Shown here: piece by piece, positions 17,028 to 25,612 of the stretch
Numbering within the stretch: position 1 is the first letter of the stretch
Layout of the letters: each line of letters opens with the position of its first letter
NCBI RefSeq assembly: GCF_021531895.1
Contig: NZ_JAFBIX010000011.1
Location: 35,418 to 99,417 of the forward strand
DNA: 64,000 bases
Origin: Faecalicatena contorta
Lineage (GTDB): Bacteria; Bacillota; Clostridia; Lachnospirales; Lachnospiraceae
Reading direction: 5' to 3'
Program-made: the position numbers and the translations under genes
Notes under the pieces: model-generated
The model's input: only the letters and a program-made list of their open reading frames with translations
Databases searched by the model: none
Told to the model about the DNA's origin: nothing

Positions 17028-17818
17028 TTCGAGATATAACAATAGGACAATATTATCCGGCAAAAAGTATATTACACAGATTGGATCCAAGAGTAAAACT
17101 AGTATGCACATTATTGTATCTGGTATCATTATTTTTATTCAGAAGCGTTCCAGGGTATATTGTGGCAACAATTTTCCTGGCAATTATAATCAAGATATCG
17201 ACGGTTCCATTTTCCTATATTGTAAGAGGCCTTAAACCCATCGTTATGCTCTTGATGATAACCGTTCTTTTTAACCTGTTCCTTACAAGAGACGGTGAGG
17301 TGTTGTTTCATGCCTGGATTTTTACCATTACAGAAGGTGGGCTTATTACGGCGGTATATATGGCAATCCGCCTGATATACTTAATTATCGGTTCTTCGCT
17401 CATGACATTTACGACGACACCAAACGAATTGACAGATGGAATTGAAGCCTTGCTGCACCCATTGAACAGAATCCATGTTCCCGTACATGAAGTGGCAATG
17501 ATGATGTCCATCGCATTGCGTTTTATACCGATCCTTCTGGAAGAGACCGACAAGATAATGAAAGCACAGATAGCTCGTGGGGCAGATCTGGAAAGTGGTA
17601 ATATGATACAAAAAGCAAAAAGCATGATTCCAATCCTGGTTCCACTGTTCGTATCCGCCTTTCGCCGTGCCAACGATCTTGCCATGGCCATGGAGGCAAG
17701 GTGTTACCGCGGCGGAGAAGGAAGGACAAAAATGAAACCACTCCACTATCAAAAGAGAGATTATGTGGCTTATATTGTTGTAATTGTATATGTAATTGCT
17801 GTAGTTTTGATAGGGTGA
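17024..17818 (+). CDS. ecfT: ECF transporter transmembrane component T
   Basis: 264-aa integral membrane protein with about five to six hydrophobic segments and the two coupling-helix Ala-Arg-Gly-type motifs: AQIARGAD near residue 185 and AMAMEARCYRG near residue 225. These contact the two ATPases in the family. It begins in the ATGA overlap with ecfA2 and is followed by repeat R2 and truA, the standard Firmicutes order. Confidence 0.95.
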   Translation: MIRDITIGQYYPAKSILHRLDPRVKLVCTLLYLVSLFLFRSVPGYIVATIFLAIIIKISTVPFSYIVRGLKPIVMLLMITVLFNLFLTRDGEVLFHAWIFTITEGGLITAVYMAIRLIYLIIGSSLMTFTTTPNELTDGIEALLHPLNRIHVPVHEVAMMMSIALRFIPILLEETDKIMKAQIARGADLESGNMIQKAKSMIPILVPLFVSAFRRANDLAMAMEARCYRGGEGRTKMKPLHYQKRDYVAYIVVIVYVIAVVLIG

Positions 17819-17827
17819 TATTAATTT

Positions 17828-17885
17828 GGGACGGGGGTTTTTTCAATTTACTCCGTCCCAAATTGCAATTTACCCTGTCCCTTTT
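17828..17885 (+). repeat. REP-like hairpin repeat R2 (two-unit type)
   Basis: GGGACGGGGG (17828-17837) pairs with CTCCGTCCC (17851-17859), followed by AAATTGCAATTTACC and a second unit ending TGTCCC (17876-17881) and TTTT. In reverse complement both units read GGGAC-N4-TAAATTG. It is the inverted counterpart of R1 at 9914-9971, located in the 77-bp gap between ecfT and truA. Confidence 0.8.
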
Positions 17886-17895
17886 GAGGTATGAG

Positions 17896-18648
17896 ATGAG
17901 AAGAGTCAGAATTGTTGTTGCTTATGATGGTACAAATTATTGTGGATGGCAGGTTCAGCCGAATGGAATTACGGTTGAAGAGGTGTTGAATGCGAAGCTT
18001 CAAAAATTGACAGGTGAAAAGATTCGTATTATAGGAGCCAGCCGTACGGATTCAGGAGTGCATGCATTGGGAAATGTGGCGGTATTCGATACGGAATCGT
18101 CGATTCCGCCAGAACGGATGGCGTATGCATTGAACCAACGCCTTCCGGAGGATATTGTGATTGTAAGATCAGAGGAGGTTCCGTTGGATTGGCATCCCCG
18201 TTATCAGGATGAGGTGACGAAGATGTATGAATATCACATTTATAATGCGCCTGTGCCGAATCCTTTAAAACGAAGATATAGTACCTTTGTGTCTTTCCCG
18301 ATGGACGTAGAAAAGATGCGGCAAGGAGCATCGTATCTAATCGGAGAACATGATTTTGTTAGTTTCTGTAATGTACGAACGAATGTGGAAGATACTGTTC
18401 GTACAGTGAAGGAGATACAGATTGAACAGCAAGGTCCTGAGATTACCATACGAATTACCGGAAATGGTTTTTTGTATAATATGGTGCGCATTATTGCGGG
18501 GACGTTAATTCGAGTCGGAAGAGGTTTCTATACACCTGAACGGGTGAAAGAAATATTAGATGCAAAAGAACGGACAGAAGCGGGCGTGACAGCGCCGCCG
18601 AATGGTTTGGTATTGGTGGGGATTGAATATGGAGAAGATTTATTTTGA
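17896..18648 (+). CDS. truA: tRNA pseudouridine synthase A (canonical locus)
   Basis: 250-aa TruA forming pseudouridine at positions 38-40 of tRNAs. YDGTNYCGWQ, ASRTDSGVHALG with the catalytic Asp, GNGFLYNMVR and GTLIRVG are present. The ATG at 17896 is used because TGAGGT lies 6 bp upstream; the reading frame continues back through repeat R2 into ecfT, but that part is not coding-like. This copy is in the conserved ecfA1-ecfA2-ecfT-truA arrangement and its end overlaps the next gene by 20 bp. A divergent paralogue is at 1813. Confidence 0.95.
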   Translation: MRRVRIVVAYDGTNYCGWQVQPNGITVEEVLNAKLQKLTGEKIRIIGASRTDSGVHALGNVAVFDTESSIPPERMAYALNQRLPEDIVIVRSEEVPLDWHPRYQDEVTKMYEYHIYNAPVPNPLKRRYSTFVSFPMDVEKMRQGASYLIGEHDFVSFCNVRTNVEDTVRTVKEIQIEQQGPEITIRITGNGFLYNMVRIIAGTLIRVGRGFYTPERVKEILDAKERTEAGVTAPPNGLVLVGIEYGEDLF

Positions 18649-19780
18649 CAATGGCAGTACGTCATGGCCAAAAGCGCCAAAAGTGGCAGAAGCTATGGCT
18701 GATCTGTTGACTCACGGGGCATTCAATATTAACAGAGGTAATTATGAAGGTGCTTATGAGGTGGAAGCAACGGTTCTGGATACGCGGGAACAGCTGGCAC
18801 GTCTGTTTCATGCAAAAGATTCTCGAAGTGTTATATTTACACCTGGAATTACGTACTCTCTGAATTACTTCATCAAAGGTTTTCTGCAATCAGGAGATCA
18901 TGTCCTGGTGTCAGGGATGGAGCATAATGCAGTTATGCGTCCGTTAAAACAGATGGAGGCAATCGGCGTTACCTATGATGTGGTAAGAACAGAAGTGGAT
19001 GGGACGATTCAACCCGAAGATGTGGAGCTTGCCATTAAGAATAATACAAAAGCAATGATTATGCTTCACGCTTCAAATGTGTGTGGTACCATTGTCCCGA
19101 TTAAGGCAATTGGAGAGATCTGCCGCAGGCATCATCTGTTTTTTGTTGTTGATACGGCTCAGAGTGCGGGTACAATTCCAGTAGATATGCAGGAATGTAA
19201 TGTTGATTTCCTTGCATTTACCGGGCATAAAGGATTTTTGGGGCCGCAGGGCATCGGTGGTTTTCTTATATCTGAAGAGCTGAATGATCAGATGAAGCCA
19301 TATATCGCAGGCGGAACAGGGAGTCAGTCAGATGTACTTCTGATGCCGGAAAGCCTTCCGGACAAGTATGAAAGCGGAACTATGAATCTTCCGGGAATCA
19401 TCGGCCTTCATGCGGCTCTGTCGTATATAGAAGAAACTGGAATAGAGACGATTCATCGTAAGAAAATGGAGTTGACACAGTATTTTCTGGAAAATGTAAA
19501 GGAATTCTCCAACATCCGTATTGTGGGAAAAAAAGGAATGAAGGATCGTGTTGCGGTTGTTTCGTTGGATTTCGTGCAGGAGGATAACGCGGTTGTTGCT
19601 TTTGAGTTAGAACAATATTATGGAATTATGACAAGAGTCGGCCTTCATTGTGCACCAATAGCACATCGCACATTGCATACTTATCCACAGGGAACGGTTC
19701 GTTTTGCTTTTAGTGCTTCCAATACGAGAGGCGAGATTGATCAATGCATAGAGGGATTTCGAGAAATATTATCAGTATAG
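18629..19780 (+). CDS. Class V aminotransferase, cysteine desulfurase family
   Basis: 383-aa PLP enzyme of the NifS/CsdA-like subgroup that resembles selenocysteine lyases. Start YFDNGSTSWPKAP; PLP-site Asp/Gln in VDTAQSAGT; Schiff-base Lys in FTGHKGFLGPQG; and a Cys-bearing loop GLHCAPIAH, which is the position of the persulfide Cys. It overlaps truA by 20 bp. It stands just upstream of an iron-sulfur reductase set, so supplying sulfur (or selenium) to that set is a plausible but unproven role. Confidence 0.88.
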   Translation: MEKIYFDNGSTSWPKAPKVAEAMADLLTHGAFNINRGNYEGAYEVEATVLDTREQLARLFHAKDSRSVIFTPGITYSLNYFIKGFLQSGDHVLVSGMEHNAVMRPLKQMEAIGVTYDVVRTEVDGTIQPEDVELAIKNNTKAMIMLHASNVCGTIVPIKAIGEICRRHHLFFVVDTAQSAGTIPVDMQECNVDFLAFTGHKGFLGPQGIGGFLISEELNDQMKPYIAGGTGSQSDVLLMPESLPDKYESGTMNLPGIIGLHAALSYIEETGIETIHRKKMELTQYFLENVKEFSNIRIVGKKGMKDRVAVVSLDFVQEDNAVVAFELEQYYGIMTRVGLHCAPIAHRTLHTYPQGTVRFAFSASNTRGEIDQCIEGFREILSV

Positions 19781-19920
19781 AATATATAAATAAACCTAGT
19801 AATAATATAAGAAAAATCAATATATATTCTGACCTGAATTTATTGCCCCATTAAAACAAACATGTTACGGTTAAGCTAGTAATTATAAGTACGACAAAGA
19901 GTCACAAGGAGGAAAATAAT

Positions 19921-21195
19921 ATGGCTGATTATCGTAAAATGTGGGAAGATCTGGGAATGGATATTGAGCTGCATGATCAATTGTGCGCGGTGCTTCCGCA
20001 GGCGTTTGGAGATGTTTTCTTGTCTCAGGAAAATCGCCCGGAGTGCATGGATTACTACAATATGGTTGTAGCAGACATTCACGGCATTCGCCCGGCAGAA
20101 TTAATCGAGCATCAGAAGAAAGGTGGAAAAGTATTCGGTACATTCTGTGTGTATGTACCAGATGAGATCATTTTTGCAGCTGATGCAATTGCAACGGGAC
20201 TTTGCGGCGGATCACAGTTCTGGGTTCCAGGCGGTGAGAAAGTGCTTCCGACGAATACTTGTCCGTTGATCAAGGCATCTGTCGGAGCAAGATTAGACCG
20301 TACCTGCCCATTTTTCCGCATTGCAGATATGTATATTGGGGAGACAACCTGCGATGGTAAGAAGAAGGCATGGGAGATCCTGTCAGAAGATGTTCCGGTT
20401 CATGTAATGGATCTTCCGCAGATGAAACGCGCGAAAGATGTGAAAGCGTGGGCCGAAGAGATTAAAGAGCTGAAAAATGTAGTAGAAGAATTTACCGGCA
20501 ATAAAGTGACAGAGGAATCACTTGCAGAAAGTATCAAGCTTATTAATGCGAAGAGAAAAGCTTTGGCAAGATTATATGAGACGCGTAAGAGTGAGAATCT
20601 TCCAATCAGCGGTACTGATGCACTTGTGATATCACAGATTGCATTCTACGATGATCCGGCAAGATTTACACAGATGACGAACAAGCTGTGTGATGAGTTG
20701 GAACAGCGCATTCAGGACGGAGTAAGTGTAGTTCCAGCCGGAACAAAACGTATTATGTTGACAGGTACACCTCTTGCAATTCCGAACTGGAAGCTGCATA
20801 ATATAGTAGAGACAAGTGGCGCAGTCGTTGTCTGTGAAGAGATGTGTACAGGTACACGTTATTTTGAGCGATTGGTGGACGAGACTCAGACAACTATCGA
20901 TGGACAGATTGATGCGCTGGCTGAAAGATATATGGGAATTAACTGTGCATGCTTCACTCCAAACCAGGCAAGAATCGATGATATTTTACGCTTTGCAAAA
21001 GAATATAAGGTCGATGGTATTATTGATGTCAACTTGAAGTTCTGTAATCTGTATGATACGGAAGGATATTTCGTGGAACGTGCGATGAAAGAAGCCGGAA
21101 TTCCGGTTCTTGGAATTGAGACAGATTATACAGACAGTGATGCACAGCAGCTTCGCACAAGAATCAGCGCTTTTGTTGAGATGTTAAATAATTAA
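19921..21195 (+). CDS. Double-cubane-cluster anaerobic reductase / 2-hydroxyacyl-CoA dehydratase-family protein
   Basis: 424-aa protein of the HgdB/BcrC/FldC superfamily. Many Cys residues suited to iron-sulfur ligation are visible (GLCGGSQF, TNTCPLIKAS, RTCPFFRIAD, ETTCDG, CEEMCTGTRYF, NCACFTPN, LKFCNLYD). Having a single such subunit next to an activator, with no second dehydratase subunit and no CoA-transferase, fits the double-cubane cluster proteins rather than a true 2-hydroxyacyl-CoA dehydratase. Such proteins perform ATP-driven low-potential reductions of small molecules (established for the family; native substrate unknown). AAGGAGGAAAAT precedes the start. It is followed by DUF3343 and the activase, as an operon. 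Confidence 0.82.
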   Translation: MADYRKMWEDLGMDIELHDQLCAVLPQAFGDVFLSQENRPECMDYYNMVVADIHGIRPAELIEHQKKGGKVFGTFCVYVPDEIIFAADAIATGLCGGSQFWVPGGEKVLPTNTCPLIKASVGARLDRTCPFFRIADMYIGETTCDGKKKAWEILSEDVPVHVMDLPQMKRAKDVKAWAEEIKELKNVVEEFTGNKVTEESLAESIKLINAKRKALARLYETRKSENLPISGTDALVISQIAFYDDPARFTQMTNKLCDELEQRIQDGVSVVPAGTKRIMLTGTPLAIPNWKLHNIVETSGAVVVCEEMCTGTRYFERLVDETQTTIDGQIDALAERYMGINCACFTPNQARIDDILRFAKEYKVDGIIDVNLKFCNLYDTEGYFVERAMKEAGIPVLGIETDYTDSDAQQLRTRISAFVEMLNN

Positions 21196-21217
21196 AATAC
21201 AAAAAGGAAGTGTACAT

Positions 21218-21478
21218 ATGCAGAACATACAGCATTATGTGCTTTTTCCCAATCATGATAACGGCATGCGGTTATATAAAGAATTAAAAAATCTGGGGGT
21301 TCGGGCAACCATTGCTCCTACCCCCAGAACTGCGAGCAAATGCTGTGGAATCTCTCTGATGGTAAGGGAAGAAGATCTGGATATAATCAGAACTTGCATT
21401 AAAGAGCATGAGATAGAGATTCTGAAAATCGCAGCTGTTGAGAGGGACATCAATCCCAGAAGGGATAAATATTGCTAA
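21218..21478 (+). CDS. DUF3343 protein, putative Se/S carrier-like
   Basis: 86-aa protein of the DUF3343 family. Seen: N-terminal YVLFPNHDNGMRLYKELK, a central SKCCGISLMV with a Cys-Cys-Gly motif, and a final Cys (DKYC). Related small proteins have been proposed as sulfur or selenium carriers. Here it sits between a double-cubane reductase and its activase, which suggests a helper role in that system (inference). Its stop overlaps the next possible start. Confidence 0.8.
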   Translation: MQNIQHYVLFPNHDNGMRLYKELKNLGVRATIAPTPRTASKCCGISLMVREEDLDIIRTCIKEHEIEILKIAAVERDINPRRDKYC

Positions 21479-21492
21479 AAGAGGTAAAAAAA

Positions 21493-22254
21493 GTGAATTA
21501 TGTAGGAATTGATATTGGGTCGACAGCATCAAAGGTAGTGGCAATAGGAGATCATGAGATGCAGTTTGTGTTGCCGACTGGATGGAGCAGCAAAGAAACA
21601 ACTCTGACAATTAAAGAAAAGTTGAAAGAAAATGGCATCGATGTTTTGTCAAATGACACTAAAGTGGTAGCAACAGGATACGGACGTGTAGCTGTAGATT
21701 TCGCAGATTATGTAATTACAGAGATTACCTGTCATGCCCGGGGTGGCAGAGAGATGGCGGGCAATGACTGTGCAATCATTGATGTAGGGGGGCAGGATAC
21801 CAAAGTGATTCTGGTCGAACATGGAATGGTACAAGATTTTCTCATGAATGATAAGTGTTCAGCAGGAACTGGAAAATTTTTGGAAATTATGGCAAATCGC
21901 CTTGGAATTGCCTTGCAGGAGCTGTTTGATATGGCGGAATCAGGTACGGTCCTTCCGATTAGTTCGCTGTGTACAGTATTTGCAGAATCAGAAGTAATTA
22001 ATTATATCGGAGAAGGAAGAAAACGAGAAGACATTGCGGCTGGAGTGGTAGATTCTGTGGCAGCAAAAGTGTCGCAGCTCAGTCAGAGAAAGAGTCTGCC
22101 CGAAAAAGTGATATTGACAGGTGGATTAAGTCACAGCCAATATTTTACAAGTATACTGTCTGCCAAGATTGGACAGAAAGTAGAACCGACAGAACATGGA
22201 AGATATGCGGGAGCGCTGGGTGCAGCGCTGCTTGCGAAGGAGAAGTCAAAATAA
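21493..22254 (+). CDS. 2-hydroxyacyl-CoA dehydratase-type activase (BadF/BcrD/HgdC ATPase)
   Basis: 253-aa ASKHA-fold ATPase that passes ATP-energised electrons from its [4Fe-4S] cluster to the partner reductase. VGIDIGSTASK and IDVGGQDTK are the phosphate loops. Cys in KCSAGTGKF and Cys in SSLCTVFAESEV are the two ligands that bridge a cluster across the dimer. The GTG at 21493 has GAGG 8 bp upstream; a TTG at 21472 would overlap the preceding stop and is less likely. Last gene of the operon; the terminator stem begins in its last codons. Confidence 0.92.
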   Translation: MNYVGIDIGSTASKVVAIGDHEMQFVLPTGWSSKETTLTIKEKLKENGIDVLSNDTKVVATGYGRVAVDFADYVITEITCHARGGREMAGNDCAIIDVGGQDTKVILVEHGMVQDFLMNDKCSAGTGKFLEIMANRLGIALQELFDMAESGTVLPISSLCTVFAESEVINYIGEGRKREDIAAGVVDSVAAKVSQLSQRKSLPEKVILTGGLSHSQYFTSILSAKIGQKVEPTEHGRYAGALGAALLAKEKSK

Positions 22255-22270
22255 TTTTGACTTCTTTTTT
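22242..22270 (+). terminator. Intrinsic terminator overlapping the activase 3' end
   Basis: Perfect 10-bp stem GAAGTCAAAA (22242-22251) / TTTTGACTTC (22255-22264), 3-nt loop containing the stop codon, then TTTTTT. Confidence 0.9.
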
Positions 22271-22399
22271 AAAATAGAAAAAGAAGAAAATTCTTCATTT
22301 ACATTAGAAAAGAATGAGTAAAAATCAGAAAAAACTATATACAAGTTCAGATTTTGTGATAATATAAAAATACAATAAATCTGTGGGAGGATTTTTATT

Positions 22400-24382
22400 A
22401 TGGAAATGTTTTTGAAAATTGTTCCCGTGTTGGGCGTTATTGCTCTTGCGTTTGCAGGTGTTTTAGCAGCAAGAGTCAGCAAGCAGGACGCAGGAACAGA
22501 CCGAATGAAGGAAATTGCATCTTCCATCAGTGAGGGTGCTCAAGCCTTTCTGACAGCTGAATACAAGATTTTGATTATCTTTGTTGCTGTACTGTTTTTC
22601 TTGATTGGCTTTGGAATTGGTAACTGGGTAACTGCAGTCTGCTTCGTGGTTGGAGCTGTGTTCTCTACACTGGCAGGATATTTTGGAATGAGTGTAGCTA
22701 CAAAGGCAAATGTAAGAACTGCTAATGCAGCGAAAGAAAGTGGCATGAACAAAGCGCTTTCTATTGCATTTTCCGGTGGAGCAGTTATGGGAATGTGTGT
22801 AGCAGGTCTTGGTGTCCTGGGAGTAAGTGCAATCTACCTTATTACAGGAAATGTAGATGTGCTTTCAGGATTCAGCCTTGGAGCTTCTTCTATCGCATTG
22901 TTCGCCCGTGTTGGTGGTGGTATCTATACAAAGGCCGCTGACGTAGGTGCAGACCTTGTAGGTAAAGTAGAAGCAGGAATTCCGGAGGATGATCCGCGTA
23001 ATCCGGCAGTTATCGCTGACAATGTAGGTGATAACGTAGGTGACGTTGCCGGAATGGGAGCAGACTTGTTTGAGTCATATGTAGGAGCATTGATTTCTGC
23101 TCTCACACTTGGAATCGTATATTATAAAGTGGCTGGTGCAGTATTTCCGCTGGTAATTGCAGGATTAGGATTGATTGCTTCTATTCTTGGAACATTCTTC
23201 GTAAGAGGAGACGAGAATTCCAATCCGCATAAAGCGTTAAAGATGGGATCTTATGTATCCAGTCTTCTTGTGTTGATTGTAGCATTTGTATTCAGCAAAT
23301 ATTTCTTTGGTGATTTTAAAGCGGCGATTGCGATCGTAGCCGGATTAGCAGTAGGATTATTGATTGGTATTATTACAGAAGTTTATACTTCTGGTGATTA
23401 TAAATCTGTAAAAGAGATTGCAGAACAGTCAGAGACTGGTTCCGCAACTACAATTATCAGTGGTCTTGCCGTAGGTATGAAATCTACCGCAATCCCGATT
23501 CTTTTAATCTGTATTGGTATCTTTATTGCATATCAGTTCTGTGGACTTTATGGAATCGCACTGGCAGCTGTAGGTATGTTGTCTACGACTGCAATTACTG
23601 TAGCGGTTGATGCGTATGGACCGATTGCTGATAATGCCGGTGGTATCGCTGAGATGTCCGGTCTTGATCCGGAAGTACGTAAGATTACAGATAAACTGGA
23701 TGCTGTTGGTAACACAACTGCAGCAATGGGAAAAGGTTTTGCAATCGGTTCCGCTGCATTGACAGCGTTGGCATTGTTTGTATCTTATGCAGAAGCTGTA
23801 AAACTGGAAAGCATTGATATTCTTGACAGCCGTGTTATTATCGGATTACTGATCGGTGGTATGCTTCCATTCTTATTCTCTTCTATGACAATGCAGTCTG
23901 TATCTAAGGCGGCATATAAGATGATCGAAGAGGTAAGACGTCAATTTAGAGAGATGCCTGGAATTATGGAAGGTAAGACGAAACCAGATTATAAGTCTTG
24001 CGTTGCAATCTCTACAACAGCAGCATTAAAAGAGATGCTGGTACCTGGTATCATGGCAGTTATTTCTCCGTTGGCAGTTGGTCTCCTGTTAGGACCTGCA
24101 GCATTAGGCGGCCTTCTCGCCGGTGCATTAGTAACGGGTGTTATGATGGCAATCTTTATGTCCAATGCCGGTGGTGCATGGGATAATGCTAAGAAGTATA
24201 TTGAAGATGGTAACCATGGCGGAAAAGGCAGCGAAGCTCACAAAGCAGCCGTTGTAGGAGATACTGTAGGAGATCCGTTCAAAGATACATCTGGTCCGTC
24301 TATCAATATTCTGATTAAATTGATGACTATTGTATCATTAGTATTTGCGCCACTGTTCTTAGCAGTAGGTGGATTATTGTAA
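22400..24382 (+). CDS. hppA: Membrane-bound, K+-dependent-type proton/sodium-translocating pyrophosphatase
   Basis: 660-aa multi-spanning enzyme that hydrolyses PPi and pumps H+ and/or Na+. The PPi-site signature [20 protein letters not shown] is near residues 181-200, followed by [10 protein letters not shown]. In [10 protein letters not shown] the position that is Lys in K+-independent enzymes is Ala, which marks the K+-dependent class. Whether it pumps Na+ or H+ depends on few residues and was not settled by eye; both types occur in gut Clostridia. GGGAGGATTTTT precedes the ATG. A single gene ending in a hairpin. Confidence 0.96.
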   Translation: MEMFLKIVPVLGVIALAFAGVLAARVSKQDAGTDRMKEIASSISEGAQAFLTAEYKILIIFVAVLFFLIGFGIGNWVTAVCFVVGAVFSTLAGYFGMSVATKANVRTANAAKESGMNKALSIAFSGGAVMGMCVAGLGVLGVSAIYLITGNVDVLSGFSLGASSIALFARVGGGIYTKAADVGADLVGKVEAGIPEDDPRNPAVIADNVGDNVGDVAGMGADLFESYVGALISALTLGIVYYKVAGAVFPLVIAGLGLIASILGTFFVRGDENSNPHKALKMGSYVSSLLVLIVAFVFSKYFFGDFKAAIAIVAGLAVGLLIGIITEVYTSGDYKSVKEIAEQSETGSATTIISGLAVGMKSTAIPILLICIGIFIAYQFCGLYGIALAAVGMLSTTAITVAVDAYGPIADNAGGIAEMSGLDPEVRKITDKLDAVGNTTAAMGKGFAIGSAALTALALFVSYAEAVKLESIDILDSRVIIGLLIGGMLPFLFSSMTMQSVSKAAYKMIEEVRRQFREMPGIMEGKTKPDYKSCVAISTTAALKEMLVPGIMAVISPLAVGLLLGPAALGGLLAGALVTGVMMAIFMSNAGGAWDNAKKYIEDGNHGGKGSEAHKAAVVGDTVGDPFKDTSGPSINILIKLMTIVSLVFAPLFLAVGGLL

Positions 24383-24411
24383 TTAAAAAATATAGATTTA
24401 TTGTGTTATGT

Positions 24412-24447
24412 ATGGCAGTATTTTCAGAAAAATGGAAATACTGCCAT
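24412..24447 (+). terminator. Terminator-like hairpin after hppA
   Basis: Perfect 12-bp stem ATGGCAGTATTT (24412-24423) / AAATACTGCCAT (24436-24447), loop of 12 nt. The following T-run is weak. Confidence 0.6.
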
Positions 24448-24585
24448 TATATATTGTCAGGCTGAACGCTTAGATTTAAAGTCGAAGTTGAGGATAAAAC
24501 TGGCAACTATGAAAAGATTGTGGTAATATATGTGTCGTAACGTATTTTACAATTAAGAAGATTCAGATAGAAAAGAGGCATTTAC

Positions 24586-25590
24586 ATGACAAAAGTTGAC
24601 ATTATTTCTGGCTTTTTGGGAGCTGGGAAAACGACATTTATTAAAAAATTAATTGATCAGGTATTCACAGGCGAGAAGCTAGTATTGATTGAAAATGAAT
24701 TTGGTGAAATCGGCATTGATGGCGGCTTTTTGAAAGACGCAGGAATTGAGATTACGGAGATGAATTCGGGATGTATTTGTTGTACGTTGGTAGGAGATTT
24801 TAGTAAAGCTCTTCAAAAAGTATTGGCAGAGTATCAGCCGGATCGTGTTATTATTGAGCCTTCTGGTGTGGGAAAATTATCTGACATCGTGAGAGCCATT
24901 GAAGATGTGAAGAAAGATGCAGAGATAGAGATCGACGGAAGAATTACGGTTGTAGATGGCAAAAAAGCAAAACTTTATTTGAAGAATTTTGGTGAATTTT
25001 TTGAAGATCAGGTGAAACATGCATCTACAATTGTTGTTAGCCGTACGCAGATGATGACCGATGAGAAAGTGGAAGAGTGCATTCATATGCTGCGGGATGA
25101 GAACGCAGATGCAGCGATTATATCAACTCCTTGGGAACAATTAAGTAAAGATGCTATATGGCATGCATTGGAGCATGGCGCTGAGATAGAAGGACTTCTG
25201 GAGGAAGAACATGACCATCATCATGACCACGAAGAATGCTGTGAGCATGATCATCACCATCATGACCATGAAGAATGCTGTGAGCATGACCATCACCACC
25301 ATCACCATCATGCAGATGAGGTGTTCACCAGCTGGGGAAAAGAAACAGCACATAAATATACAGAAGAGGAATTGGATTTCTTAGTAAAAGCATTGTCCGA
25401 GACGGACAGCTACGGAACAATTCTCCGTTCTAAAGGAATTGTTCCGATGACAGATGGAACATGGAAACAATTTGATCTTGTGCCGGAGGAATATGAAGTG
25501 CGAGATGGACAGGCAGATTACACAGGACGAGTATGTGTCATCGGAACAGATCTGAAAGAAGATGAACTTTTGAAGCTGTTCCACATTTAA
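24586..25590 (+). CDS. CobW/G3E-family metal-handling GTPase with a His/Cys-rich repeat
   Basis: 334-aa G3E GTPase. Walker A GFLGAGKTT, the NEFGEIGIDG switch, the metal-binding SGCICCTL (CxCC) and the base-recognition region VVSRTQ are present. Residues ~205-243 form a His/Cys/Glu tract with two exact 13-residue units DHEECCEHDHHHH plus extra His. A CobW C-terminal domain follows. Members of the group deliver zinc or other metals to client proteins (established for ZNG1 and YciC-like proteins). The tract suggests a buffer for Zn, Ni or Co. Next to it, 22 bp downstream, is a second G3E gene. No Zur box was recognised upstream. Confidence 0.92.
   Translation: MTKVDIISGFLGAGKTTFIKKLIDQVFTGEKLVLIENEFGEIGIDGGFLKDAGIEITEMNSGCICCTLVGDFSKALQKVLAEYQPDRVIIEPSGVGKLSDIVRAIEDVKKDAEIEIDGRITVVDGKKAKLYLKNFGEFFEDQVKHASTIVVSRTQMMTDEKVEECIHMLRDENADAAIISTPWEQLSKDAIWHALEHGAEIEGLLEEEHDHHHDHEECCEHDHHHHDHEECCEHDHHHHHHHADEVFTSWGKETAHKYTEEELDFLVKALSETDSYGTILRSKGIVPMTDGTWKQFDLVPEEYEVRDGQADYTGRVCVIGTDLKEDELLKLFHI
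25225..25302 (+). repeat. 39-bp tandem repeat inside the CobW gene
   Basis: Two adjacent 39-bp units (25225-25263 and 25264-25302) each encode DHEECCEHDHHHH. They differ by only a few synonymous changes, indicating in-frame duplication followed by short divergence. Confidence 0.85.
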
Positions 25591-25612
25591 TGAAAGAAAT
25601 GAAGGTGATAGT

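Noticed and set aside
17701..17895. N-terminal extension of the second TruA
   Set aside because: The extra 65 residues are read through the ecfT end and repeat R2, are Cys/Arg-rich, and are absent from the TruA family. A good ribosome site lies at the inner ATG.
19781..19920. Promoter or riboswitch before the double-cubane operon
   Set aside because: AT-rich gap searched by eye; no convincing -35/-10 pair or aptamer block was found.
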